From: Antennarius striatus
Taxonomy: Eukaryota; Chordata; Actinopteri; Lophiiformes; Antennariidae
Length of the DNA stretch: 64,000 nucleotides
NCBI RefSeq assembly: GCF_040054535.1
Contig: NC_090781.1
Coordinates: forward strand, 13,165,982 to 13,229,981
Direction: 5' to 3'
The notes under the pieces were generated by a model that was not told where the DNA came from, ran no database searches, and was given only the letters and a program-made list of their open reading frames with translations. The position numbers and the translations under genes are program-made. Numbering within the stretch: position 1 is the stretch's first letter; each line of letters opens with the position of its first letter. Shown piece after piece: positions 11,301 through 21,637 of the stretch.

Positions 11301-12628
11301 CTCCTCAACTGTGACAAAGTGGACAACATTAAGCAGAAGACGTGGCATTTCTCTCAGGTTACGAACTTGTTTGTTTTTTGCGTTTGTTTTTTTTGTAGGT
11401 GTATTTTAGGGGTTTTTTTAGTTTTTTTTAAATGCCATTTTGTGGAACAACTATTGATTAGATTTTTAGGGTAATCTGGAAGAATGTTGATTCATTACTG
11501 CTACTATGTAACATGGTGACACGTTCAAGTCCACCTCTGATTGGTTTAATTCTCACATAGTCAAGACTCAGGTGGGAAGTCATTATCAAGCCAGGCCAAT
11601 CAGAGACAGTGGGACAGATCAAAGTATTGACAGTAATATTTTTAAATGTTGAGTTTCCTTCAGTTTGATTGTGTTTGTTCATTACAACACATTTAGTTTT
11701 CTGTGAGTTTGAAATCACAAATCCTGATGTGAACATGAGAGACAAGAAAGAATACAGTGAAATTCTTACATCATTTAAAACAAATGATGCCACTGTGAAA
11801 GACAGAGTTTGACTCTTTCACCAAGTATTGGATTTATTTTGTTTTTGTTTTTACTGAAGACAACAACACAAAGTCATTTTTTATGAGACAGTCTGCACAT
11901 TGATTAAATGTCACATCATGAAATGAGTCCAACAACATGGATGCAATGGATTACATGTAATTGGGATTAAATTATCAGATTACAAAATAAATAAATAAAT
12001 ATTCGAATCAGATAACTTTTGAAAAAATTGATTATCACAATTTTAAGGATATTTTAATAGTTTTCATAAAAATGTTTCATTTTAAAACGATTAAACACTT
12101 TTTTGTTCAACCAATTAAAACATTCTGACATAAACTAAAAAATGAAACATTTTTACCAGTATTACTTTCTAAAAGCCATTTGAACTCTAAACGATAAATA
12201 ACTTATTTCTTAATTTTTTATTTGTTTAAAAAGATCAGTTAAATGTATTGATATGTTTGAAGGGGGAAAAAAGGATTGAACTCACTTTTGTCGATGCATT
12301 TGAATAAGACACATATCTTCAAACAAAACTCAACAGCCGGGCTTTTTCATCTTTCCTACTTATTCTAGTTTTATCAGGCATGACTGTATCTGTATCAGAT
12401 GTGCCTCCAGCCTGGCTTTAGTTACTTTTCGACACATCCACAGGCCGTCTGCTGGAACTGAATCTGAACACTGCTTCTCCTCCCGCCCTGCAGAATGACT
12501 CAATCATAAACAGAGCCACGGGACGCTGCCTGGAGGTGGTGCAGGCCAACGTTTACTTTGGACACCTGCTGGTCCTGCAGCCCTGCTCTGGACAGAGGTG
12601 GACCATCAAGAACACCATGAAGCAATAG
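1295..12628 (+). CDS. galnt17: Polypeptide N-acetylgalactosaminyltransferase 17 (GALNT17/WBSCR17-like), 11 coding exons
   Basis: Coding exons join in frame: 1295-1532, 2352-2535, 4561-4727, 7357-7531, 8014-8211, 8692-8809, 9484-9669, 9804-9941, 10275-10370, 11196-11357 and 12494-12628. The total is 1797 nt, 598 residues plus TAG, the length I recall for human GALNT17. Layout: short cytosolic tail, transmembrane segment at about residues 10-27 (Golgi type II protein), stem, GT-A catalytic domain at about 140-440, C-terminal ricin-type lectin domain from about 465. Visible motifs are DDNSD 191-195, the metal-binding DAH at 246-248, YGGEN 350-354, the likely third metal ligand H378, and lectin motifs CMDQ 478-481, CHGW 494-497, CLE 566-568 and QRW 588-590. 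The family transfers GalNAc to Ser/Thr to start mucin-type O-glycans. The T8/T9/T17/T18 branch is reported to have weak or no activity in vitro, so activity is not assured. T17 is preferred over T9 and T18 because of the N-terminal LLVLN, the [16 protein letters not shown] stretch and the neighbouring caln1. One intron (after 8211) uses a GC donor. Confidence 0.96.
2352..2535 (+). CDS. galnt17: galnt17 coding exon 2: stem, glycine-rich motif
   Basis: Acceptor CACTCAG|GT and donor GGCAA|GTGAGC. The exon encodes residues 80-140 with the family-typical GFGGRGKGG stretch, then [16 protein letters not shown] just before the catalytic domain. Phase 1 in, phase 2 out, matching both neighbours. Confidence 0.94.
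3189..3367. repeat. Compound (TA)n-(CATA)n-(TG)n microsatellite
   Basis: About 50 bases of TA, then CA and CATATA-type units, then about 60 bases of TG. It lies in galnt17 intron 2. Alternating purine-pyrimidine over nearly 180 bases can adopt Z-DNA or cruciform structure. Confidence 0.95.
4561..4727 (+). CDS. galnt17: galnt17 coding exon 3: start of catalytic domain
   Basis: Acceptor CTGTGCAG|AT and donor GATGATG|GTCAGT, a slightly weak donor. It encodes residues 141-196, including [17 protein letters not shown] and the nucleotide-sugar-binding DDNSD at the end of a beta strand. The phase joins exactly to the exon at 7357. Confidence 0.94.
4728..7356 (+). other. galnt17 intron 3, no gene seen
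   Basis: A 2.6-kb intron. It has a purine-rich (GA-rich on the + strand) stretch at about 5270-5480 and another at 5690-5800. The ORFs there reflect this composition and show no domain. The last 180 bases before the exon include a sequence open in several frames with no homology that I recognise. Confidence 0.55.
7357..7531 (+). CDS. galnt17: galnt17 coding exon 4: DxH metal-binding motif
   Basis: The acceptor is GAGGGCAG|AGCAG, with a poor pyrimidine tract and a second AG five bases further on. Only the first AG keeps the frame and gives the ten-residue alignment to the human protein (DDNSDDEQLK). The exon ends TCCTG|GTGAGT. It encodes the [10 protein letters not shown] stretch and FFDAHVEF; D246 and H248 are the expected metal ligands. 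Confidence 0.93.
7982..7998. repeat. Short (TG)n next to galnt17 exon 5 acceptor
   Basis: About eight TG units that end 15 bases before the exon 5 acceptor AG at 8012-8013. Confidence 0.9.
8014..8211 (+). CDS. galnt17: galnt17 coding exon 5, followed by a GC donor
   Basis: Acceptor TTATCAG|GG. It encodes [23 protein letters not shown] and the [10 protein letters not shown] region (residues 255-320). The only junction that keeps frame and homology is ATCAG|GCAAGC, joined to G-ACC-CCC at 8692 ([13 protein letters not shown]). The intron therefore begins with GC, not GT. A (TG)n run ends 15 bases before the acceptor and a (CA)n tract begins about 70 bases after the donor. Confidence 0.92.
8283..8346. 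repeat. (CA)n downstream of the GC donor
   Basis: A CA run with two CATACA interruptions, starting about 70 bases after the GC donor of galnt17 exon 5. Confidence 0.95.
8692..8809 (+). CDS. galnt17: galnt17 coding exon 6: YGGEN motif
   Basis: Acceptor ATCACAG|GA and donor ATCAGG|GTTTGT. It encodes [20 protein letters not shown], then [15 protein letters not shown], residues 321-360. YGGEN replaces the WGGEN of classical GalNAc-transferases, as in the other T9/T17/T18-type sequences I recall. Confidence 0.93.
9484..9669 (+). CDS. galnt17: galnt17 coding exon 7
   Basis: Acceptor TTTGCAG|GT and donor ATAGAG|GTGAGG; 62 whole codons (361-422). It encodes [19 protein letters not shown], in which H378 is the probable third metal ligand, and [20 protein letters not shown]. 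Confidence 0.95.
9804..9941 (+). CDS. galnt17: galnt17 coding exon 8: end of catalytic domain
   Basis: Acceptor CTGCTGTAG|AA and donor GGGGAG|GTGAGT; 46 whole codons (423-468). It encodes [20 protein letters not shown] and [20 protein letters not shown], the linker to the lectin domain. The 134-bp intron before it is the shortest coding intron in the gene. Confidence 0.95.
10275..10370 (+). CDS. galnt17: galnt17 coding exon 9: lectin alpha repeat
   Basis: Acceptor CATTTCAG|AT and donor CTCAG|GTACAT; 32 whole codons (469-500). CMDQ and CHGWGPQ are the CLD-like and QxW-like parts of the first ricin-type repeat. NHT is a potential N-glycosylation site. Confidence 0.93.
11196..11357 (+). CDS. 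galnt17: galnt17 coding exon 10: lectin beta repeat
   Basis: Acceptor CTTCAG|TT and donor TCTCAG|GTTACG; 54 whole codons (501-554). It encodes [17 protein letters not shown] and the CDKV...WHFSQ end. A short (GT)n run sits about 15 bases before the acceptor. Confidence 0.93.
12494..12628 (+). CDS. galnt17: galnt17 coding exon 11: lectin gamma repeat and stop
   Basis: Acceptor CCCTGCAG|AA. It encodes [10 protein letters not shown] and [17 protein letters not shown], then TAG at 12626-12628. CLE and QRW mark the third ricin-type repeat. The end closely follows the human C-terminus with one extra residue (Q598). Confidence 0.95.
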   Translation, partial: NDSIINRATGRCLEVVQANVYFGHLLVLQPCSGQRWTIKNTMKQ

Positions 12629-13034
12629 TAAACCAGTCCATTTCACTGGGACCAATGACACCAGAGGCCATTTGTAAGAGATGTCCAGTCAGCTCTGGTA
12701 AGGGTCAATTGATGAGGAAGAGGCCCTTCATCTTCTGAAGAAAATGATTTATGGTTCAAAAGTGATCTGAGCTGTGATTTTTTTGTTGAACGGTGTTATT
12801 TTTTATAAACTGGACTTTCAAAGTGACACAAGTTTAGCATGAAGACGGTTTTCCCCTGTGAATCTGACACATTTCTCTTGTGAGTTTGCTATAATTTGTG
12901 TATTCCCACCTCTACTCTGTGTTAAGGTTTAAGGATTGAAAAACGATCAGCAAAAAATAGGATTTCTAGCTTCATACATAAAATATTTATGCAGTATTTT
13001 ATTCAGTTTTATATTTCAAGGGTAAAATAATAAA
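12629..13034 (+). terminator. galnt17: galnt17 3'UTR with proximal poly(A) signal at 13029-13034
   Basis: The 3'UTR begins after TAG at 12628. The first canonical AATAAA on this strand is at 13029-13034, inside GTAAAATAATAAAAG. Further AATAAA motifs occur at 13722-13727 and 14667-14672, so longer 3' ends are possible. Which one is used cannot be read from sequence. Confidence 0.5.
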
Positions 13035-14666
13035 AGAAGTGGAATTTTGTAAAGGGCTTCATCAGAAGTTCAATATTTTAGCTTAAGATACATGAAAATG
13101 AAGGCATGCCTTACTTACCACAGGCAAACGTTTAACAATTCATTAAACATTAACGCCCCAAAGTGATTTTCTTTCCTGTAAATACTCCTGTAAATACTAA
13201 TAATATTAATAATTTTAATAAGAGTTTGCCAGTGAATATTATTTGATGTAGTTTTTGATTTTATTGTAAGAAATTTTACATTGCCTCAAAAAAAATTGCA
13301 TTGTTGAGGGTCGGGGTGCTATAATTTTTTTTTCCATATCCTTTGTATTTTTTTTAAATTGACATTTCTAATCATTGCATCCAGTAGCACCATCTTGTAG
13401 CGATACATCTTGCATGATTGTAACTACTGGACAAACATGAGGTCAACATGAAGTTCAGCTGAGCCAATTTATTCTGTTACCTGCCAAGTGCCATAACTGC
13501 TGCAGATGGACAAAACTAACAAGCTGCAGCCTGAAGCACTTACGGACGCAGAAATCGAACTGCAGACTCTGAGAAGATTGAATCAGTCAAGGCAAGGATC
13601 ACAACTGCATCAATATGAAGAACTGGAGGCCTTTAAAGTTGGTTATTTTGTGAGTTTTGAGATGTCATATTCAATTTATTCATGGTTGCAGCTGAATTTT
13701 TGCACCCAAGATTTGTCTTCCAATAAACAACTGGTTTCCTTGTCCTTGCCTCTTTCAGTTTTCTAATAGCAGTTAGAACGTGGTAGTAGAAGCAGCTTTT
13801 GAAATGCAGTAATTGTGTACTGTATAAGTCTTGTGTGGCCAACCCAGAATTCTTTTATTTATTTTTTTAAACTTAGCTCTTCCCAATAAGCAAATCAGAT
13901 TGTCCTTTCAGCAAGACTGCTATTATTTTATGGACACTAATACAGTATACTACTGTTAGTAAGCTACTATACTAGTATGGATGTTTTCAGATGTTAAAAG
14001 TGTTTCATTGCTTCAGTGTAAGAGCTTCCCTGCTGGTTTTTTTTTTTTTTTTGTTCCTTCCATTTGCATGGTTTTGATGTTTTTTCCTGCTGTGAGATTC
14101 AGTCTATAAACAATCTCTAAAAAAAGATTTGGGTACTCCACCCTCAGATCTGGGCTTCAGGGCATCTAGTGCAACTGTGAGCACCATCCTGGGTTCCGAA
14201 TGGCAGGACAGCCAATTCTTTATAAAAGTGTTACACCAAAATAATGTAAGGTGGTCCAAACACAGGTGGTCCAGTGCCCTATGGATATCGAGTTTGTGAG
14301 AAAAGTGGATGAAGAATCGACTCAACACTCAAGAAACAGGAGCAGTCTGCTGGATCACAAGCCATAGTTTCCCAAACACAAATAATCTGTCATCTTTTAT
14401 GTTTGTAAGTAGGAATGACCTCCCTGCTTGATCTCATGAAGTGTAAACTTGTCCTTATGTTCACATCCCTTTACATCATAGTGTTAAGTAATGCTCCTTT
14501 TTGTCCCATATATTGATGAGGACAACTTCATTCAAAGGATCTTCCTTTGACACAACATGTCACTGAGGAGTTGGCGTCAGTAATTTCTTTAAAAGTATAA
14601 AGAATGTGAAGCATGTTGATTTGCGTTAGCGGGTTTGAAACTGATCAACACACAACTACAATACAG
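13035..14666. other. Intergenic or extended galnt17 3'UTR
   Basis: AT-rich stretch between the proximal galnt17 poly(A) signal and the convergent poly(A) pair. It contains the orphan ORF at 13506-13766 and a T run at about 14038-14052. No other gene is visible. Confidence 0.5.
13506..13766 (+). CDS. Hypothetical 86-codon ORF, coiled-coil-like start
   Basis: I do not recognise this gene. The first 45 codons are rich in Leu, Glu, Gln and Arg and include DAEIELQTLRRL, a heptad-like coiled-coil pattern. After that the sequence becomes hydrophobic and low in information. The ATG follows CTGCAG directly, so it could be a spliced exon start, with a possible end near the AAAGTTGGT at about 13638. 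There is no neighbouring exon I can join it to. It may be a fragment of a coiled-coil gene or chance within the galnt17 3'UTR. Confidence 0.2.
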   Translation: MDKTNKLQPEALTDAEIELQTLRRLNQSRQGSQLHQYEELEAFKVGYFVSFEMSYSIYSWLQLNFCTQDLSSNKQLVSLSLPLSVF

Positions 14667-14703
14667 AATAAAACAACACCATTTAAAAAAAGATCATTTT
14701 ATT
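14667..14703. terminator. Back-to-back poly(A) signals between galnt17 and caln1
   Basis: AATAAA lies on the + strand at 14667-14672, and TTTATT (AATAAA on the - strand) at 14698-14703. Signals on opposite strands about 25 bp apart suit the ends of two convergent transcripts, galnt17 from the left and caln1 from the right. Use is inferred, not shown. Confidence 0.4.
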
Positions 14704-16130
14704 GCCTCAATGCTTAATCATTCGACATCTGTACAGATTTCGTTATTTACAATTATTCCTCTGTTAAATAGTACAACTTAAAGTCTTTCTAATCTAATTG
14801 TTTAAATATTGCACATGCAAAGAATGTATATTGTGTGCTTGTCTAATAGATATTCTGCATTATTAGCTATGTACAAAGTTACATTAACAGGGGGACTCTA
14901 CCATGCTACTGAAGAGACTCTGTGGTTACCCTCCAAAATAAAACACAATTTCAGCGATCGAGACATGCAACTGCTCTCTAAGGGGAGGAACAGTTTCAAT
15001 ACAGCAAAACTGTAAACTCCAAAACCTAAGAAAGAAACAAAAACACCCCCCCCCTAAAAAAAGCAAAATACAAACAAAAAATTCTCAAACTCCATTTTAA
15101 AAGATTTTTCCTGTCAAATAAGTAAAGCACTTCCCCACTTTAACCACTACATGGCAGCAGTGACTCGCAGTGAATCTCTTATTCATTTCCCACCAATGCT
15201 CCAAGATTAGAAAACAAAAGTAATATTCTTTTTTTTTTAAGATTAAAAAAATCTAAACCAGTGTGACCTACAAGGTTTTAGTAAAACATGATGTTGGTAA
15301 GTCATCCGTGAATGAAACCTTTTACAGGTTCAGAAGGTCTTTTTCTGCCATAGGCAAGAAACTGAGTCCCATAAATACAGTGCTTTTAAATGAGTTCATA
15401 TACAAGTGCAGCTCCACCTGCATCATTGGTAGATCAAAATAAGCAGACACATTAAACATAAATACTATATTTTAACATTTCAGTTCAACTTTTGCCGGAC
15501 ACGGTGAAGAGGATGCTGTCTGGGATCACAGAATCTATGGTGCTTAGAGAGAGAGGAATACAGACACTGATGGGAGACCAGCAAATCTCCATGGCATGTT
15601 GACACATAACCCCCCCCCCCCCTCCTGTTCATTGCACTGGAATGAGCGACAGATGCAGTTCACGAACAACGACAGGAACAAACCAAATCCTGCATAAAGT
15701 TGGTTAACCTTTGTAGAGTTCAATGGCTTTGGCTAGAGGATCAAGAGGAAACAGAAAACGCCTTCACCTCCAGTGTTTGAAGTCCTTGTGATGAAGCGAC
15801 CCCGTCTGCTGGCTGTCCCCCCATCCCACCCCCACCACCTCTATACCCGAGAGCTGACAGCACCGATAGTCATGCACAGAAAAACACACAGAACACCAGA
15901 AACAGACGTTAGAAGTGGTTTAAAGATGACACTGAACTCTAAACTTGATCACGTGCGCTTGATAAAATGAGTGTGTCTGACCCCCCAACTGGGTTAACAT
16001 AACATAACAGTCAGTGCAAGAGTTCAGAGCCCACCTCAACAGGATCTGGTCTGAAAAGAAATCACATCTGTTGAAAAAGAATCTTGTCAATATTGTCATG
16101 TTTCAGAATGGGTTAATAACATATTCTTTA

Positions 16131-16165
16131 CCGATTAATTCCTTAATAGTTAAGGAATTAATCGG
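16131..16165. repeat. Perfect inverted repeat, 16-bp arms, 3-base loop
   Basis: CCGATTAATTCCTTAA (16131-16146) and its exact reverse complement (16150-16165) surround TAG. It would fold as a stem-loop in a transcript of either strand, and lies in the inferred caln1 3'UTR. The next outward bases do not pair. Confidence 0.9.
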
Positions 16166-17378
16166 ATCATAATTTCAAGGACAGATGAGCGAATACTTTG
16201 CAGATGTTTTGTAGCAGAAGGGATTCAAATTTAGTTCATGCATTTCAGATGCATGTAAATTAATTGTTATGATTGAAGAATTAAAATGTTGAGAAATGCA
16301 AAACCATTTGATTCAAAAATAAAATTTCAGTTTCACAATTAGACTTCAATTTAAAAACGAATTAATGACAGAAATAATTCAGAAATCACAGGCAAAACTA
16401 ATTTTCCAACTTTTTTTTTTGGCACAGCTATTGAGGCAGTGAACTGAGTTATCCATTCATTGCTTTGACTCTCGTAAGTTCTCATATTTTGACTATTAGT
16501 CAACCAAACTACGTGAAGTAGCTTCAGATATTTTTCAGCTGATGGTAAGTTTGAGAGCAGAAAAATGAGTAAAACGCCAATTACAGTACATGTAAACGAT
16601 GATGAATCAGTCAAAAAACCCAAGACACTCTGGATTTAGAGCACAAAGTTTGTGATGTTATTTTGTTTTGACCGCTGCTCCCTCATACCTGAATGCAACA
16701 TCTGTTCTCTGTGATCCCTTAAAGTAAGTTTAGGAAATGGAGTGTGTGTGTGGGGGGGGTGCAAACTAAGACAGACGTAGGCAGACTGAGAGAAAGTGAT
16801 ACACCATAACGCTGAATTAAATCACTTTCATTAAAGTAACGCTGAACATGACAGATAAGGGATCAGTAACAGTGTGAGAGTTTTTAAAGGGTGAATATTC
16901 TGATCTAACAGGACATAGAAACCTTTTCATTAACCCATGTGCAGGAGAAAGTAGATCCCTCACCAAACGTCCAGAGTTCCTGCTTTCATTCTTAAATATC
17001 TGAGGCCTGAAGTCATTGTCATCATTTCTCTTCACTTCTTATTTGTAGGAGTAATGACCTGATGCTGACTCCTCACATTAATCCACAGACACAGTAGATG
17101 ATGGCAGAAGTTGGCAAGCTGCAGCACCACGAGAGTTCCAGGAGCTGTGACACATTCAGATCCTTTCACTTCAACAACTTCTGCCATCAGACATCCAGGA
17201 ACCATAACCAGAGGACAATTGTTCCCTTCTTCCCATTCGCTCCCAGGGGCCAGACTGCTGCCCCCACCCCCACTCCCCAGCTCCTCAGACTCCTGGTGGG
17301 TGACAGATCTGCAGACACACACTTTCATCCCGCCTGCTGGTAAAGTGAGCAGCTCTGAACTCATGCATGCAAATCATT

Positions 17379-17384
17379 TTTATT
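17379..17384 (-). terminator. caln1: Proximal poly(A) signal candidate of caln1
   Basis: AATAAA on the - strand (TTTATT on +), about 265 bases after the caln1 stop. With the distal signal at 14698 it would give short and long 3'UTR forms. Only the motif is seen. Confidence 0.35.
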
Positions 17385-17646
17385 GCATCAGAGTAATTTG
17401 TGTAATGTCAGCCCTTGAGTGGGAAGGAGTCCTGCATGACCCCTCATGCTGGCTTTGTTGAACATTGGGTGGAAAGGTGCCACCTGCTCGAAAACTAAAA
17501 ATAAATAATAATAATTAAAAAAAAATATTTTTTTTGATTATTTTGGGTGTTGTTCCTTGTAGCTCTTCTTCAGTCAGCAAGGATTTGACCTAACCCACTT
17601 GCATGCACATGCGGGCTGGTTTGTTTCCCGCTCACAGTGGGCACAG

Positions 17647-17774
17647 CTACTCCATGCCGTTCCTCAGCATCTGATTGGCTGCGATGAGCATGACGCTGAT
17701 GATGAATGCCATGGCGAAGGCGCAGATGAGGCTCTTCCTCACACATGTCTGACGGTTCTTCTTCGAAGGGTGGA
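17647..17774 (-). CDS. caln1: caln1 last coding exon: tail anchor and stop
   Basis: It encodes residues 177-218. On the - strand an acceptor CAG is followed by TC CAC, completing the split Val codon. It encodes [14 protein letters not shown] and the membrane tail ending NQMLRNGME, then TAG at 17647-17649. The basic stretch before the hydrophobic segment is typical of a tail anchor. Confidence 0.96.
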
Positions 17775-20700
17775 CTGAAAAAAAGTAGTAAACAGAACAG
17801 CATAGAGAAAATATTCCTCACGCTGGTTTAAAATATATCATTTTTGTTTGTGACACCTTTGGATTTATTGTTCTATGTTCTTAAAAAAGATTCAAACAAA
17901 GAAAAGAGCAGTGGCTCTGCTGATGGCAAGAATGTTTAGTATTTGGGGGGTTTCTTTCTCTCTGTTACTTCTTTAGTTCAATAATACCATAAAAAGTTTA
18001 ATAGGTATCTGGATTAAAGTGCCAAAAGTCCTCTGTGGACAAATCTTCTTTAGTGAAAAATGGAATACATACTGTAGAACAATAAAAAGGACTGGCAGAG
18101 AAGCTTTACTCTACTACATATTTATTAATGACAAATGTTAAAAGATAAAAAATTAGCCTTTAAATAGTAAATGTAAAAATTAGCATTGGATGCAGAAACT
18201 TTAAGCACAATAATTATTGTTAAAACCTCAGTGGATTCCACTTCATTGCACAAATAGATGAGACACTCAAACATTCCAAAAAGTTGTTGTTGTTTTTTTT
18301 TAACATGTAGGTGACATTCAGTGTCAATGGACCATGTATGACATTAATTAAACTGTAAAATATTATTTTCCACTTCTTTCATTTTGGTCAGGGCCAAAGG
18401 AAACCCAGCAGAGGTGTGACCCCAACTTTTATTTTTAAGTATTGTAATCTGTTGTGTTGAAAACAACAACCACACCCTACTGGTTTTACATACATAGTGC
18501 AGTGTACTCTTTGTGATGAGCACTTCCTCATTTATTGATATGAAAGATGTGAATGAAAATCAATGACACTGCTGATTTGAAGCAGAATAAACAGAAACCC
18601 AGACATTTAATCAACAGAGATCTTAGCTATTTAGGATCATTTTCTGGGTCAACCAATGACTCAGAAGCTCCTTCTCCCTGCAGCAAGTCGGTAAACAGCA
18701 AGTTGTTGCTCTACCGATCTGTAATTAGAGGAGCTGGGCCAATGGCCCTCAGCCACATGGCTCACACCCTGACTCCTTCTATTTTTAACTCAATTCAAAA
18801 AGCGCTAAGTCATCAAAAAATGCTGTTTGGCTGTTGTTTCACAGGAAATGCATAGGGAAGGATGAGATTTGTACATCTTTAGGGCATTTAGACAGTGCCA
18901 TTAGTAGAAACTTCATTCCTGAAAGATATTATTCATAGTCTTACAACATATAAGACATATGAGGTTATTTATATCCAAATGAGCTGTGTAGAATGAGCTC
19001 ATAAGTTTTGAGATTACAATATGTGACAATATGATATTTTAGTTGTTTTTTGCGCACAATAGCCGATGTCTGGGTGTTTTACAATTTGAAAGGGAATTTA
19101 TCAAGAACAGCTGTTTTCAGCGGGGCTGTGCTCCATCCACTGCTGCTCTGTTAGCCGCAGCCTCACTGAACTACAGGGGCGAAATTAAGGAAGTAGTAGG
19201 TTTTTCTTGTCTCCACTTAAAGGTCTGACTAATATATTAGGAATATCCGTATCCTTAACTTTAATAGTAACATACCTGTACATACATACAGCTCGCCCTG
19301 CCCAGTCATTTAGTCTCAGTTTGATGTCCTTAAAACGAGTGAATCCAACTGCTTTAGGGTTATATATAGGTGGTCATTTTTGCAGAATTCTACATATCTT
19401 GCATGAAGAAAAAGGTGGAGTATAGAAAAGCCCTTCAAGTTGTATTTGGACGTTTTTTTTAGTCGTATTTATATTTAAAGGATCTATCTGGAGGATATAT
19501 AAAACACAGAATCGTGTTCAGCTGCTGACAACTGCTGAGATGGGTTTAGTTAATAATATTTCTCAACCCAATAAAACACCCTCTCAGTTGTAAATAAACC
19601 ACCACATCTTCAGAGACCACTGTGGTCATGAAGGTAATCGAGTGTATGTGTGTGTGTGCTGTTTCTGGGCTGCTAATATCAGGATGCACAAAAATCACAC
19701 TTTTTAAAAATAATAACAGACAAAATGTAAGGTAAGTAGGCTAACGTTTGAAGTTTATTTATTCTACAAAACAGGGTTGTCAAATAAAATCTAAATTCCC
19801 AAAAAAACTAAAGGTGTCATTGACTTTTTTCAAGTGAAAAAAAAAGATCCAGTGCAATATCATTATGCTTGTGCTATAAAGGATTTAGCTGAGTTTCGAA
19901 CAGGAGCAGTAGAATTGGTTTTCATACATATATAAAAATCAACACTTACCAAGTAACACTATAAAGATGTACATCATGCAACTTCAGACTACAAACTGCT
20001 CAGATGGGGCTTTAGGTCTATTCACGTGCACCACAGCTGTGATATTCATGAATCAAAGCCGGTTCTTTTACCTGGGGAGACAGGCACTCCCCAGACGGCT
20101 ACTACTCCAGCATGTTTCTTTACTCTTTACTCTGTTGCTGCAATTTGTTCAGCAATGAATCAGTACTTTGTGAACTATTATGGATCAGCGGTTACATTCT
20201 TTAGTCTGTTGTTTCTCTACTCTGCACCAAATCGATTGCACAGCGAGGTGAAGCCAGAGGGAAATCAAGACCCTTTTATGCTACCACATATATCACCAAG
20301 CTGATGCAATAAGCACCAGAGTAGCATGATGAATTGAACTCTGTATGAATTGCACTTTGACAAATAGTATTGATTTCTCCCTGACTTAGCGCATTTTGTT
20401 ATCCCACTGAGGAATGTAGAACTCAAGGACAGACCAACAGACATGATGTTTTGTGTGATCATGTAGTTGTTGGTCTTCATCATAAACCAAGTGCTCTCAT
20501 TACTCAAATCCAGTTTAACATGCTGAGGAAGTGCTGGTGCAATCCGATCCTTATTGATAGCAGTGTCGGCCAGGGAAATCCCACGTTAACAGACAAGGCT
20601 CTCAGGCAGGTTGTGACTGATGGAGGACCATGAAGTGCTCTTTGGGCTCTGTATGTCAGCCCAGAAAAAAATACACAAAACTGACAAGTAAAAAAATGTC

Positions 20701-21574
20701 TATGTTCCAAAATTTCCCCCATAGGGTGTATTAATGCTGCAAACAGTTTTGCCCCATTAGAAGAAGAATCGGTCCAGCTTCAACATGCTGCCATCGGGGT
20801 ATATGAGATCTTAAGATATTATACGTCCTGCATATCGAATACATGTGAATAATGAGAGAAGGACTGGATGCTGGTGCATTCTTAGAATGTCTTGTTTTCA
20901 GATTTCTGTGATTGAAAGCTTAATGTAGGAGAACATTTCCACTTAACTGTGAAATTTCATTTTTGTCTGAAAACAAACAACTCTGAACACATCATGACCT
21001 CAATTTTTATCAAGTTCAAGATCACAAGTTCCAAATATGTAATAAATTTTAAATATGGAATTTTGTTTTCCCCTTTAATCTCCATAATTATGTTTCTGAC
21101 CTTAATAAGAGATGTAAATGTTAAGATTAGGGCTCAAAGTAAATTCAAATCATATGTTTAACGTAAAGTCAGTTTCGTTCCACATTTTTCTCAGTTCAAA
21201 ATTGTCTCCGTCAACAATAGAATATGGACCAAAAACAGCAGCAGGGCACCAAAAATACCTGAAAAAATGGTAAATAAACAATCTCTCATTTTGAAAGACA
21301 GTTAACATGTCCTAAAATACCCTACTCTGGTCCATAAATCTTGGATGGCTACTATTGCAGAGTGAAGTCATACATATTTCATCCTTGCTACTTCTGAGCT
21401 GGTGACCAGCTGACGCCGGTACCCACCAGACCCAAATCAATAAATCAGCAGGAGTGCTGTGACTCTTTTGGCTGTACATCTCAAATTCCTCCTGCCAGCA
21501 TAGATTACTTTATCTCTCACTACAAACCCAGCAGGCACTCTAATGTCTATCTGCTACTAAGGCAAGTGTGTGTG

Positions 21575-21637
<63 letters not shown>

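Larger units (their letters stand above)
8810..12493 (+). other. galnt17 introns 6-10 taken together
   Basis: Introns of 674, 134, 333, 825 and 1136 bp separate exons 6-11. They are AT-rich and hold no recognisable gene. The last intron (11358-12493) has T-rich and A-rich stretches near 11390-11430 and 11985-12260. The ORFs at 8967-9374 and 11458-11793 have no domain signature. Confidence 0.55.
14704..17646 (-). other. caln1: Putative long 3'UTR of caln1
   Basis: On the - strand this runs from the caln1 stop (17647-17649) to the distal poly(A) signal at 14698-14703, about 2.9 kb. It contains a proximal signal at 17379-17384, a C run at 15610-15622, a perfect hairpin at 16131-16165 and a GC-richer part at about 17100-17340. 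ORFs inside are short and on both strands, as expected of UTR. No splice sites break it up in an obvious way. Confidence 0.45.
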
